A DNA stretch of 64,000 bases from Kolteria novifilia (GTDB lineage: Bacteria; Planctomycetota; Planctomycetia; Kolteriales; Kolteriaceae): NCBI GenBank assembly GCA_007748055.1, contig CP036279.1:6200001-6264000 (forward strand). The letters run 5' to 3'. Each line of letters starts with the position of its first letter. The first letter of the stretch is position 1. The notes beneath the pieces were generated by a model. The model saw nothing but the letters and a program-made list of their open reading frames with translations. It searched no databases and had not been told where the DNA came from. Both the position numbers and the translations under genes were made by a program. This document shows positions 37,262 through 46,398 of the stretch, one piece after another.

Positions 37262-37287
37262 CCCAGGGTCGCGCAGCGCACCCTGGG
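37262..37287. repeat. Inverted-repeat element CCCAGGGT-n10-ACCCTGGG
   Basis: An 8-bp perfect stem with a GC-rich 10-base centre that can pair further (GCGC/GCGC). The same arms recur within the 77-bp array downstream, in the same planctomycete-type intergenic repeat. Confidence 0.7.
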
Positions 37288-37439
37288 TATCCCGCCGCCG
37301 AGCCCCCAGAACCCCGAAGCGGGTTCTCCAACATGCCGAGGGAGACGAGGTTCATCGTCATCGGTTCAACCCTTTGACAACGGCCGCATCTTGCCCCTTT
37401 TAGAAAACGCCTACGGCGTTTGGGAATTGGTCCCATTCG

Positions 37440-37670
37440 TTACCCAGGGTGCGCTGCGCGACCCTGGGCTTCACTAGACAACGGCGTTGCCGTTGACGAA
37501 CCTGGAGCGACCAAGCACCCCCAAAGTGCGCTGCGCGACCCTGGGCTTCACTAGACAACGGCGTTGCCGTTGACGAACCTGGAGCGACCAAGCATCCCCA
37601 AAGTGCGTTGCGCGACCCTGGGCTACATTGGACTACGGCGTTGCCGTTGAAGAACCTGGAAGGATGTTCG
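37440..37670. repeat. 77-bp tandem repeat, nearly three units
   Basis: Units start GTGCG(C/T)TGCGCGACCCTGGG at 37449, 37526 and 37603, giving an exact 77-base period. The first two are almost identical; the third is diverged and truncated. Each includes an ACGGCGTTGCCGT palindrome. Confidence 0.88.
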
Positions 37671-37909
37671 GATCGACCTGGCCGTTGGTGGTGGCGCCAT
37701 CACGGGGCGCTGTTGGTACCGTCAACCACGTGGAACTCGGCGCTGTCGTCATTTGTGGCCAAACGATCGTGGAGCCGAGTGAACGAAAAGTCATCACTCG
37801 TCGCTCGCGATGTCATTTCTCCCGAAGAGGAAAAGAAGTGTTGTCTCCTCGTGAGATTACCTCTACGACGAAGCGATGGTAACGGACTGTTCGTTGGAAT
37901 GGATGACCC

Positions 37910-38629
37910 ATGCTGTTTGCCGAGGCTGTCGCGACCTTCACGATCGTCTGGTCATCGTTGATGTTGACCTTCGCGAAAGTCGATCCACTCGCCCATGCGC
38001 TGGGGCTCGGGGGAATCACGGCGGCGGCACTGCTGGCGAGCATTCGGAGAAGCCCAGGCCTGGCGAATCCCGCGGTCACGATCGCGCTGGCGGCGATTGG
38101 CCGACTCGGGCCGTTGAGGCTGCTGCTGTTGGTCGGCGTCCAAGTCCTCGCGTCGATCGCCGCGGCAGCCCTCTCCTACGGGTTCTTCCTGCCGGAGATC
38201 CTCTACCGGGACCGCTTCGGAGCTCCGATGTGGGGTGACTACGCCGGGCCCTTTCAAGCGACGTTGCTCGAGATGTTCCTCGGCGCCCTGTTCATGTGGA
38301 CGCTCTTGACCGCCAGCGGGTCGGAGGCTCCGTCCCCTCTGCCCGGCCAGGTGTGGCGACGGCCGAGGTTGGTGGCGCTGGTCGCGGGCGCGATGACCGC
38401 GGGGTTTTGGCTCCTGGGCCGGCCGGTCGGTGGCTGCATCGCCAACCCGGCGCTGGCGATCGGACCGGCGGTGGCGGGCCGGTTCTGGGACGGGCAGTTC
38501 ATCTACTGGATCGGGTCTCTCCTAGGGACAATCCCGGCGGCGATTCTAGCAAACGTCCTCTATCGACCCGCGCTATCGGAAAAGGGCTCACAAGACGCAC
38601 CATCTTCGAGAACCGACCGTTCGGAATGA
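37910..38629 (+). CDS. MIP/aquaporin family channel protein
   Basis: A 239-residue polytopic membrane protein with the two half-helix NPA motifs of the MIP family: GLANPAVTIALAA at about 49-61 and GGCIANPALAIGPAVAG at about 172-188. The helix FIYWIGSLLGTIPAAILANVLY closes the channel as in other aquaporins. It should conduct water or small neutral solutes across the inner membrane. The selectivity-filter residues are atypical, so whether it prefers water or glycerol cannot be said. The C-terminal tail is short and polar. Confidence 0.83.
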   Translation: MLFAEAVATFTIVWSSLMLTFAKVDPLAHALGLGGITAAALLASIRRSPGLANPAVTIALAAIGRLGPLRLLLLVGVQVLASIAAAALSYGFFLPEILYRDRFGAPMWGDYAGPFQATLLEMFLGALFMWTLLTASGSEAPSPLPGQVWRRPRLVALVAGAMTAGFWLLGRPVGGCIANPALAIGPAVAGRFWDGQFIYWIGSLLGTIPAAILANVLYRPALSEKGSQDAPSSRTDRSE

Positions 38630-38731
38630 GTTGGCTGTTCTTGGCCGATCGGGGGGTTCTCGTAAGAATGGGCGCACGCCCGTAATCACCGTCTAGCGGA
38701 TCCACTCCGCGCCGCCTGAAGGTACTCCTAC

Positions 38732-41002
38732 GTGAATGCCAACGGTTCCCCGGATACACTTTCCCAAGCTTCCACATCATCAGCATCGTCGGTCAACGGG
38801 CTCGTCTCGTCCCAGGACGTCGACCAGTTCATCGCCGGGCGACACCGCGATCCCTTTGGGATTCTTGGCCCGCATCAAGCGACGAAGGACGGCCTCTCCG
38901 GGGTGGTGATCCGGTGCTACGTCCCCGGAACCGAATCGGCCAACGTCCTGCTGGGTGACCAACCGGTGCCGATGACGCGCATTCACGAGGACGGCTTCTT
39001 CGAGGTCTTCCTTCCGGGCAAGTCGCTGCCGATGACCTATCGCTTCCAATTGCAGCCCCGCGTCGGCGTCTCCTACGAGATGGAAGACGCGTATCGCTTC
39101 AGCGCCGTGCTCGGCGACGTCGATCTGCACCTGATCGGTGAGGGGACACACTACAAGAACTACGAGCGACTCGGTTCGCACGCCTGCGAGTGGGAAGGGG
39201 TTCGGGGCGTCAGCTTCGCGGTTTGGGCTCCCAACGCCTCGCGCGTGAGCGTCGTCGGCGACTTCAATCACTGGGACGGTCGCCGCAACCCGATGCGGTT
39301 CCACCCCGGCGCGGGCGTTTGGGACATCTTCATCCCCGAACTCGACAACGGGACGGTCTACAAGTTCGAATTGCTCGGCCCCAATGGCGAGGTCCTTCCG
39401 CTGCGAAGCGATCCCTACGGCTTCCACTACGAACTGCGTCCCAAGACCGCGACGATCGTCCACGACATCAACCAATACCAGTGGAACGACCAGGATTGGA
39501 TCGCCGAGCGCGACGCCGACACCTCCCTCGACCAGCCGATCGCGGTCTACGAGGTCCACTTCGGTTCCTGGATGCGCGATCCCGGCGAACCGGAACGCCT
39601 CTTGAGCTACGGCGAGGTCGCCGATCGACTCATCCCGTATGTGAAGGATCTCGGCTACACCCACATCCAGCTACTACCGATCACCGAGCACCCGTTCGAT
39701 GGTTCGTGGGGCTACCAGACACTCGGTTACTTCGCGCCGACGAGCCGCTACGGTACGCCGGAAGACTTCATGAGCTTCGTCGATCGCTGCCACCAGAACG
39801 ACATCGCGATCCTGATTGACTGGGTGCCGGCCCACTTTCCGAAGGACGATTTCGGGCTGCGTCACTTCGACGGCACGGCCCTCTACGAACACCAGGATCC
39901 CCGCCAGGGCGAACATCCCGACTGGGGAACGCTGATCTTCAACTACGGGCGCAACGAGGTCTCGAACTTCCTGCTCGGCAGCGCCCTGTTCTGGTTCGAG
40001 AAGTATCACATCGACGGCATTCGCGTCGACGCGGTCGCCTCAATGCTCTACCTCGACTACGGACGTAACGACGGCGAGTGGATCCCCAACCAGTTTGGCG
40101 GCAACGAGAACCTCGAGGCGGTCGACTTCCTCAAACGCCTCAACGAGTTGATCCACGCCGACTATCCGGGCGTCCTGACCATCGCGGAGGAATCGACCGC
40201 GTGGGCCGGGGTCTCGCGTCCGACCTATCTCGGGGGGCTCGGCTTCTCGATCAAGTGGAACATGGGCTGGATGAACGACACCTTGCGGTACATGCACCGC
40301 GAGCCGATCTACCGCAAGTACCACCAGAACGATCTGACGTTCAGCCTGATCTACGCCTTCACCGAGAACTTCATGCTCCCGCTCTCCCACGACGAAGTGG
40401 TGCACGGCAAGGGAGCGTTGCTCGACAAAATGCCCGGCGACTTCTGGCAGCGATTCGCGAACCTGCGGCTGCTCTACTGCTACATGTACGGGCACCCGGG
40501 CAAGAAGCTGCTCTTTATGGGCGGCGAGTTCGGCCAATGGTGCGAGTGGCGCTACGAACACAGTCTCGACTGGCACTTGCTCGACTACGGCCCGCATCAG
40601 GGCGTTCAACGACTCATCCGCGACCTCAACCACTTGATGATCGCCGAGAAGTCGCTCCACGAGGTCGACTTCGAGTGGACGGGATTCGCGTGGGTCGACT
40701 TCCACGACTGGGAAAGTTCGATCGTCGCCTTCCTGCGTAAGGGCAAGGAGGAGTCCGACCAGATCCTCTTCGTGATCAATTTCACGCCGGTGCCGCGCGA
40801 CAACTACTGCGTCGGCGTCCCCTTCGGCGGCTTTTGGAAAGAGGCGCTCAACTCGGACTCGGAGATCTATGGGGGTTCGAATGTCGGCAACGACGGTGGG
40901 GTGATGGCCCTCGAACAGCCGTGTCACGAGTTGCCGTTCCAGCTCAACATCAAGCTGCCGCCGCTGGGGTGTGTGGTCTTTAAGCCGAGCGACGCGGAGT
41001 AG
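38732..41002 (+). CDS. glgB: 1,4-alpha-glucan (glycogen) branching enzyme
   Basis: A 756-residue GH13 enzyme that makes alpha-1,6 branches in glycogen. It starts at GTG 38732. A Ser-rich leader is followed by two N-terminal CBM48-type domains (the second with FAVWAPNASRVSVVGDFNHWDGRRNPM). The TIM barrel has nucleophile Asp433 (GIRVDAVASMLYLDY), acid/base Glu486 (TIAEES) and Asp554 (LSHDEVVHGKG). The length is standard for a long-form GlgB. The gene stands alone, with a terminator-like repeat array just downstream. Confidence 0.97.
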   Translation: MNANGSPDTLSQASTSSASSVNGLVSSQDVDQFIAGRHRDPFGILGPHQATKDGLSGVVIRCYVPGTESANVLLGDQPVPMTRIHEDGFFEVFLPGKSLPMTYRFQLQPRVGVSYEMEDAYRFSAVLGDVDLHLIGEGTHYKNYERLGSHACEWEGVRGVSFAVWAPNASRVSVVGDFNHWDGRRNPMRFHPGAGVWDIFIPELDNGTVYKFELLGPNGEVLPLRSDPYGFHYELRPKTATIVHDINQYQWNDQDWIAERDADTSLDQPIAVYEVHFGSWMRDPGEPERLLSYGEVADRLIPYVKDLGYTHIQLLPITEHPFDGSWGYQTLGYFAPTSRYGTPEDFMSFVDRCHQNDIAILIDWVPAHFPKDDFGLRHFDGTALYEHQDPRQGEHPDWGTLIFNYGRNEVSNFLLGSALFWFEKYHIDGIRVDAVASMLYLDYGRNDGEWIPNQFGGNENLEAVDFLKRLNELIHADYPGVLTIAEESTAWAGVSRPTYLGGLGFSIKWNMGWMNDTLRYMHREPIYRKYHQNDLTFSLIYAFTENFMLPLSHDEVVHGKGALLDKMPGDFWQRFANLRLLYCYMYGHPGKKLLFMGGEFGQWCEWRYEHSLDWHLLDYGPHQGVQRLIRDLNHLMIAEKSLHEVDFEWTGFAWVDFHDWESSIVAFLRKGKEESDQILFVINFTPVPRDNYCVGVPFGGFWKEALNSDSEIYGGSNVGNDGGVMALEQPCHELPFQLNIKLPPLGCVVFKPSDAE

Positions 41003-41014
41003 CCACCGGGAGAC

Positions 41015-41160
41015 CGTTGGCCCCTCACCCTAAATCCCTCTCCCGCCGGGAGAGGGACTTCAGACGTTGGCCCCTCACCCTAAATCCCTCTCCCGCCGGG
41101 AGAGGGACTTCAGACGTTGGCCCCTCACCCTAAATCCCTCTCCCGCCGGGAGAGGGACGT
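41015..41160. terminator. 50-bp repeat in three copies, each with a strong hairpin (bidirectional terminator?)
   Basis: Three consecutive 50-base units, essentially identical, each contain CCCTCTCCC-gcc-GGGAGAGGG, a perfect 9-bp stem with a 3-base loop. They lie between the convergent glgB and S41 protease genes, 13 bases after glgB and about 40 after the protease stop. That position suits a bidirectional terminator, although no T-tract is present. The repeat unit resembles a widespread bacterial intergenic palindrome. Confidence 0.75.
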
Positions 41161-41200
41161 TGGTTGGTGAACTCGTGGAATCGTCTCGAGGATGTTGGGG

Positions 41201-42835
41201 TTAGCGGCTGGCGGAGAGAGAGCCGGCGAGAAGGGAGTGGGCGGCTCGCAGTTGGGCGTCGGCCGTCAGGGTCGGCTCGCGGGGAACGGGGATCTGATCG
41301 CCGAGTTGGTCGTTATCGCGGTAGACGATCCGGTCGGGATCGACGCCGACCTGCTCGAACGCTTCCCCTTGCGGCGAGTAGAAACGAGCGGTGGTCAACC
41401 GCAGGCCGGTCGGAACCGTTCGAAGTGGGAAGATGCTCTGCACCGACCCTTTGCCGTAGGAACGTGTGCCGACGATCGTGCCGCGTTGGTGGTCCTTGAT
41501 CGCCCCGGCGAGGATCTCGCTCGCACTGGCGCTGTCGCCGTCGATGAGAATCACCAACGGAAAATCCCAGGTCTTGCCGGGCCGAGCCCGATGCGACCAG
41601 CTTTGGCCCCAAGCTCGTCCTCGCGTCGTCACCAAGGTACCGCGGTCGATGAACCGGTTGGCGACGCTGACCGCGACATCGAGCAAGCCGCCGGGATTAC
41701 CCCGCAGGTCGAGGACCAGCGATCGCATGCCGCTCTGGCGAAGGTCGGCGATGGCTTTGTCCAGTTCGGTGGCGGTCAGCTTCTGGAAGGAGACCAGACG
41801 CACGTAGCCGACTCCCGACTGGCGATCGAGCATCGTGATGTTGGTCACGCTGTGAACGATGACCTCGCGGCGGGCGACAAGCAAATCGCGTCGCTGCCCG
41901 GCGCCGTCGCGAACGGAGAGCCGCACGCGGGAACCCTTGGGGCCTTGCAGGAAGTTCGCGGCTTCCTCGGCGCTGCGTCCGGCGAGCCGCTCGTCATCGA
42001 CGACGAGGATGGTGTCGCCATCCTTCAAGCCAGCCTCTTCGGCCGGACTGTCGGCGAGCACCGAGACGATCCGCAGCCCTTCATCGCAACCCTTGACCTC
42101 GATTCCCAGTCCGACGAAGTTGCCGTCGATCATCGCGTAGAGATCGCGGAGCCGGTTGGGGGTCAGATGCGCCGAATAGGGATCGAGCCCTTCGGAAGCG
42201 GCCGAGACGAACTCCATCACCACCGAGACGGGTCGATTCATCCCCCACATCCGGCAGCGATCGCTCACGGCCCGGACTTCCGCGACGGCGTCGTCGAGCG
42301 AGTGAATGTTCAACGGACGCTTGCGCGAGAACTCCTCGATCAGGCGTTTGGCGTTGTCGCGCTGACCCTCGCGAAAGTTGGCTTCCACGAAGATCGGCTG
42401 CGCCAGGGCGACGCGCAAGTTGGTGTAGCCCAGCTCGACCAAATCCCCCAGGTCGACCTCGTCGACGTAGTGCGATTTAACCTTGGAAAGGATCTCGCGA
42501 TAGAGGTCGAGCGACCGCTCGCGACCGAGGGTCAGCAGTTCCTCGCGGTAGCTGATGTCGTGGTAGCGTCTCGAGAGACTATAGAGTTGCTCGGCCTTGC
42601 GCCAGCGACTGCGCAGCGAGGTCTCGTCGGGATAAAAGCGAATGGCGCGCTCGTAGACGTCCGCCGCTTGCTGCCAGAGATGGCGGCTCTCGTACGAAGT
42701 CGCTCGCTTGAGCAACTCGTCGAGTTTGACGTGCGGTGCGGTCAGCGACGATGTCGCTTGAGCGCGTGCCGTGGTGGGTAGAAAGGCCGCGACACAAAGT
42801 ACAAGGGTCCAGCCAAGCCGTAACGTGAAACGCAT
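41201..42835 (-). CDS. S41 family C-terminal processing peptidase (PDZ domain)
   Basis: A 544-residue exported serine protease. ATG 42835 gives a signal peptide (LRLGWTLVLCVAAFLPTTARA); the longer open frame upstream is not signal-like and lies in the promoter region. An N-terminal helical/TPR-like stretch precedes a PDZ domain (FVGLGIEVKG... with GDTILVVDDERL) and the protease core. The catalytic Ser is in DGDSASASEIL (about 432-442), with the Lys about 25 residues later in YGKGSVQS. CtpA-type enzymes trim the C-termini of periplasmic proteins. Confidence 0.92.
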   Translation of the reverse strand: MRFTLRLGWTLVLCVAAFLPTTARAQATSSLTAPHVKLDELLKRATSYESRHLWQQAADVYERAIRFYPDETSLRSRWRKAEQLYSLSRRYHDISYREELLTLGRERSLDLYREILSKVKSHYVDEVDLGDLVELGYTNLRVALAQPIFVEANFREGQRDNAKRLIEEFSRKRPLNIHSLDDAVAEVRAVSDRCRMWGMNRPVSVVMEFVSAASEGLDPYSAHLTPNRLRDLYAMIDGNFVGLGIEVKGCDEGLRIVSVLADSPAEEAGLKDGDTILVVDDERLAGRSAEEAANFLQGPKGSRVRLSVRDGAGQRRDLLVARREVIVHSVTNITMLDRQSGVGYVRLVSFQKLTATELDKAIADLRQSGMRSLVLDLRGNPGGLLDVAVSVANRFIDRGTLVTTRGRAWGQSWSHRARPGKTWDFPLVILIDGDSASASEILAGAIKDHQRGTIVGTRSYGKGSVQSIFPLRTVPTGLRLTTARFYSPQGEAFEQVGVDPDRIVYRDNDQLGDQIPVPREPTLTADAQLRAAHSLLAGSLSASR

Positions 42836-43202
42836 TCGGTGAGGGCTCCGCAGGTCGGGCGGTTGCGCAAAGGACCGGCACACCGTGAATCGGGGCAGGC
42901 GACTGCTGATGGCTGCGATCCATTCCAGGATAGCGCCTCCAGAGCCGCTGGTCAAAGGTGGAGTCGTCAAGGAAGTGCAATGCCGACGGCAAGATGCGTG
43001 GGATGAGGACGGTGATAGAGACTTTGCGGACGTCGACGATCTCTCCACGACGGGTCGGGCGACCTGATGATGGCTTCCTCGGGCCTCCCGTGCGAAGATG
43101 TCAGCAAGGGTGGACTCATCCCCGAATGCGAATTTCTCGCGGACGCTTCCTCCCATCCGCCACGACTCAACGCCCCCTGGAGAGGTGAGACGACATCACG
43201 CC
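42836..43202. other. Divergent intergenic region
   Basis: These 367 bases separate the S41 protease (minus) and the histidine kinase (plus). Long shadow frames cross it, but none has signal-like or family sequence. No clear promoter or repeat was recognised. Confidence 0.45.
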
Positions 43203-44615
43203 ATGCGGTGGACCGTTCAAACGCAACTGGTGGGGCCGATCGTCGTGCTGGTGCTCGGCCTCATCCTCGCCGGAGCGTGGTTTTCTCTCCAAACCGCCGA
43301 GCATGCCGCAACGACCCAACTCGAATCGCAGATGAGAGATACGGCCCGTTCTATCCAAGAGGCCTCGTATCCCCTCACCCTTCCGATCCTGGAACAGATC
43401 AAGCAGTTCTCCGGGTTCGACTTTGTCCTGTTGCGGGACGGGTCGGCCAAGGGAACTCTATCGAGCGAGTCGATTCCGAGCGATCTAGGGCGCCGGACGG
43501 CCAGTGGCGACACTGGCGCCCTCCGGCTCGACCGGTCGATCTCCGTCGATGGTATCGGCTATCGCTACGACGCGTTCCGGCTCGAGCGACCAAGCTCGCC
43601 CGGGGACGTGCTCGTCGTTCTGCGCGCCGATACGGGGCTGCGAGCAAGCTACCGCGACGCCCTCCGAACCACCACGATCACCTCGCTGGTGGGAGGGATC
43701 TTAGCGATCGTGGCGGTCACCGCCGTCGCCCACCGCATCAGCCGTCGCGTCCAGACGCTTTCGGCACGAACGAGCGACATCGTGGGGGGTGACTATCAAC
43801 CTCTCGAACGAGGTCCCGTCGACGACGAGATCACCGACCTGACCAACTCGATCAACGACATGGCGGCTCGACTGGCCCGCTACGAAGAGACGATCAAGCG
43901 AACCGAGCGTCTGCGTCTCTTAGAGCAAGTCGGTGGCGGCCTCGCTCACCAGATGCGTAACGGCTTGGCGGGCGCTCGACTGGCGATCCAGTCCCATTTG
44001 CGCGAAGTCGATGCCGACGCCGAGCGCGAGGGGCTCGACGTCGCGCTTCGCGAACTGCGGATGCTCGACGAGCGGTTGCATCACTTTCTCTCCCAAGGGG
44101 AAGGCGACCGCGGCCGAGCGGCCCAGTGCGACTTGAGCGAGGTGATTGAGGAGACGGCGGCGCTCTTTCGGCCACGCTGCCGCCATCAGGGGATCGAGCT
44201 GACGTGCGTGACGTCGCCCTCGTGCACGGTGGAGGGACACGCCCAGGAGTGGCTCCAAGTGGCGATCAATCTGGTCGACAACGCGATCCACGCGGTCGGC
44301 ACTTCCGGACAAGTCGCGATTGAGTTGACGGCGCCGGTGCGAGACGATGGGGAAACGACCGGTAAGAATGATCACGTCGTCCTCATCGTTCGCGACACGG
44401 GACCGGGTCTTCCCGAGGAGATTCTCGAGACGGTCTACGATCCGTTCGTCACCGGGCGGAAGGACGGGATCGGTCTCGGGTTGGCCGTGACCAAGACCGT
44501 GGTCCAGCGCCGGGGCGGCTCGATCACTTGGACGCGTGAGGACGGAATGACGCGTTTTGAAGTGACGATCCCCAAGCAACACGAGCGCGAGCGTGCTGGT
44601 TCTTCTAAGCTTTAG
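43203..44615 (+). CDS. Sensor histidine kinase
   Basis: A 470-residue membrane kinase. ATG 43203 starts right before the first membrane helix (VGPIVVLVLGLILAGAWF); an in-frame GTG at 43185 is an alternative. A periplasmic sensor of about 110 residues, a second helix near 165-190 and a HAMP domain follow. The phospho-acceptor is His249 in GGGLAHQMRNGL. The ATPase domain has N-box QVAINLVDNAIHAV, G1 VRDTGPGLP and G2 GIGLGLAVTK. A sigma-54 response regulator follows 385 bases later, so it is the likely partner. The signal is unknown. Confidence 0.92.
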   Translation: MRWTVQTQLVGPIVVLVLGLILAGAWFSLQTAEHAATTQLESQMRDTARSIQEASYPLTLPILEQIKQFSGFDFVLLRDGSAKGTLSSESIPSDLGRRTASGDTGALRLDRSISVDGIGYRYDAFRLERPSSPGDVLVVLRADTGLRASYRDALRTTTITSLVGGILAIVAVTAVAHRISRRVQTLSARTSDIVGGDYQPLERGPVDDEITDLTNSINDMAARLARYEETIKRTERLRLLEQVGGGLAHQMRNGLAGARLAIQSHLREVDADAEREGLDVALRELRMLDERLHHFLSQGEGDRGRAAQCDLSEVIEETAALFRPRCRHQGIELTCVTSPSCTVEGHAQEWLQVAINLVDNAIHAVGTSGQVAIELTAPVRDDGETTGKNDHVVLIVRDTGPGLPEEILETVYDPFVTGRKDGIGLGLAVTKTVVQRRGGSITWTREDGMTRFEVTIPKQHERERAGSSKL

Positions 44616-44620
44616 GGTGC

Positions 44621-44643
44621 CACTGGCTGCTTGTCAGCCAGTG
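44621..44643 (+). terminator. Terminator-like hairpin, family copy 3
   Basis: A perfect 9-bp stem CACTGGCTG/CAGCCAGTG with loop CTTGT lies five bases after the histidine kinase stop. It matches the hairpins downstream of the genes ending at 18856 and 23319. Confidence 0.6.
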
Positions 44644-44659
44644 CCAAAGGGTTGGCGGC

Positions 44660-44804
44660 CCGTTGATCTATTCGCTGCCGGCCGCGAACGGCTCTTTTGA
44701 CCAATCTCGGCGCTGAAAAGGCTCGACGAATCTACGGATTCGCCTGTGTTTTTGCTCCTTGATCCTGGCAAACATGGCTCGCCCTGGCACGCTTAAATCA
44801 ACGG
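44660..44804 (-). repeat. 145-bp MITE-like element, copy B
   Basis: It begins CCGTTGATCT and ends AAATCAACGG, so the ends are inverted repeats with one mismatch. It is the inverted counterpart of 27282-27432, with shared internal blocks such as CTCGACGAATCTACGGATTC and AACATGGCTCG. Confidence 0.65.
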
Positions 44805-44907
44805 ACTGTTGGGGTTGCGCGATCACCAACTTCAAGTTGGAACAGAGCGGTTGGCTCCTAGTTGCAAGTTCATGACAAGATGTCTTGCCGAATCAAGGAC
44901 GTATCCC

Positions 44908-44961
44908 GCATGCCCACGCGCCGCGTGGGCACAACACCCAAGAGTCCCTTGGGCAAGGAAC
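44908..44961 (+). repeat. Dispersed intergenic repeat (GCATGCCCACG type), copy 2
   Basis: TGCCCACGCG and CGCGTGGGCA form a hairpin, followed by ACCCAAGAGTCCCTTGGGCAA. It matches 27521-27570 in order and orientation. Confidence 0.55.
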
Positions 44962-45000
44962 GAACCAGTCGAGACCATGGCCTCCGAAGAGAAGAGTTCG

Positions 45001-46398
45001 ATGAAGCAAAACGATGATGCGTGTGATGTCTTGATTGTCGACGATGAGCACGCGGTCTGCTGGTCGCTCTCACGGGCCTTGGCTTCGGAGGGTCGCAAGA
45101 CCGAGACGGCGGCCTCGGCGGAACAGGCGATCGAACGCTGTCGGCAAACACCGCCGCGTGCGATTCTGCTAGACGTCCGCCTTCCGGGGATGGATGGACT
45201 GACCGCGATGGACTCGTTCCGCGAACTGGCCCCACGCGTGCCGATCATCGTCATGACCGCCTACGGCCAACTCTCGACGGCGGTCTCCGCGATCGAGAAG
45301 GGCGCGTTCGACTACTTAACGAAGCCGTTCGACCTCGACGATGCCCTCAAGTCGGTCAAGCTCGCTCTCGACACCGCCGAACACGGGAACCTCTCCTCAC
45401 CGACATCGAGTCAGGGTTTCGAGTCGCTCCTCGGCCAAAGCGCCCCGATGCAGGAGGTCTTCAAGCGCATCGCCCTCGCCGCCCAAAGTGACGCCACCGT
45501 CCTGATCACCGGCGAGAGTGGTGTCGGCAAGGATCTGGTCGCGCAAGCGATCCACCGTCACGGCAGAAGAGGCAACAAGCCCTTTGTCCCCGTCCACGTC
45601 GGCGCCCTTTCGCCCTCGTTGGTCGAAAGCGAACTCTTCGGACACGTCAAAGGGGCCTTCACCGGCGCCTCGGACCATCGCGAAGGACTCATCTCCCTCG
45701 CCGATGGCGGCACCCTCTTCCTCGACGAAGTCGCCGAGATCCCGCCCCTGGTCCAAGTGAAGCTCCTGCGGCTCTTGGAACAGCGCGAGGTCATGCCGGT
45801 TGGGAGCGGACGGGTGACCCATCCCGATGTCCGCATTCTCGCCGCGACCCATCAAGACCTTGCTCGACTGGTCGAGGAAGGGACGTTTCGCCGCGACCTT
45901 TACTATCGGCTTCGCGTCTTCGATATCGAGATTCCCCCGCTACGGGATCGCCGCGAGGACATCCCCCTCTTGGCGGACCACTTTCTCTCCCAGATCACGC
46001 CGCGCGTGAGTCACGTCTCCGAGGAGGTGTACGCTCACTTGTTGAAGGGCCCCTGGATCGGCAACGTTCGCGAACTGCGCAACGCCCTCGAGTCGGCGGC
46101 GCTCGTCGCTCGGGGCGGCCCCCTGCTCCCCGACCACTTCAGCGAGCACTCTCGTCCGACTAGTCGTGGTTCCGTCGACTCGCTTCCCCACGCGGTCCGG
46201 GCCTGGTTGCGCGAGCTGCTCGCGCAGGAGGAACTCCCCCCGCGCGATCTCTACGATCGACTCCTCGCCCAGGTAGAGCCGGCGCTGCTCGAGGAGACAC
46301 TTCGCCGCGTCGACGGGAGTCGCCAGGAGGCCGCCAACTGGCTCGGGCTCAATCGCACCACCGTTCGAAAGAAGCTCAACCGCTACGGCGTTGAGTGA
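45001..46398 (+). CDS. Sigma-54-dependent NtrC-family response regulator
   Basis: A 465-residue regulator. ATG 45001 follows a GAAGAG and starts the receiver domain properly; ATG 44977 is an alternative. The receiver has the phospho-Asp58 in ILLDVRLPGMDG and Lys108-region TKPFD. The AAA+ domain has Walker A GESGVGKD, the sigma-54 contact loop GAFTGA at 218-223 and Walker B GGTLFLDEV, followed by the sensor region and arginine finger. A Fis-type helix-turn-helix (EAANWLGLNRTTVRKKLNRYG) closes the protein. It activates RpoN-dependent promoters, probably under control of the kinase upstream. Its targets are unknown. Confidence 0.94.
   Translation: MKQNDDACDVLIVDDEHAVCWSLSRALASEGRKTETAASAEQAIERCRQTPPRAILLDVRLPGMDGLTAMDSFRELAPRVPIIVMTAYGQLSTAVSAIEKGAFDYLTKPFDLDDALKSVKLALDTAEHGNLSSPTSSQGFESLLGQSAPMQEVFKRIALAAQSDATVLITGESGVGKDLVAQAIHRHGRRGNKPFVPVHVGALSPSLVESELFGHVKGAFTGASDHREGLISLADGGTLFLDEVAEIPPLVQVKLLRLLEQREVMPVGSGRVTHPDVRILAATHQDLARLVEEGTFRRDLYYRLRVFDIEIPPLRDRREDIPLLADHFLSQITPRVSHVSEEVYAHLLKGPWIGNVRELRNALESAALVARGGPLLPDHFSEHSRPTSRGSVDSLPHAVRAWLRELLAQEELPPRDLYDRLLAQVEPALLEETLRRVDGSRQEAANWLGLNRTTVRKKLNRYGVE

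Larger units (their letters stand above)
37125..37909. other. 785-base gene-free region filled with repeats
   Basis: No supported gene lies here. It holds a 24-bp tandem array (37159-37254), an inverted-repeat element at 37262-37287, and a 77-bp tandem array (about 37440-37670). Related CCCAGGGT/ACCCTGGG palindromes occur throughout. The last 230 bases should contain the aquaporin promoter. Confidence 0.7.
44616..45000. other. Repeat-filled gap between kinase and regulator genes
   Basis: This 385-base gap holds a terminator-like hairpin (44621-44643), the second MITE-like element (44660-44804) and a dispersed repeat (44908-44961). No gene was seen. It separates what would otherwise be a compact two-component operon. 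Confidence 0.6.

Noticed and set aside
37165-37377. Short frame encoding repeated SGPMPKAL
   Set aside because: Open only because the 24-bp repeat is a multiple of three; no ribosome-binding site or downstream domain.
41192-42781. 529-codon plus-strand frame opposite the S41 protease
   Set aside because: The minus-strand product has a signal peptide, PDZ domain and Ser/Lys dyad; the plus frame matches nothing.
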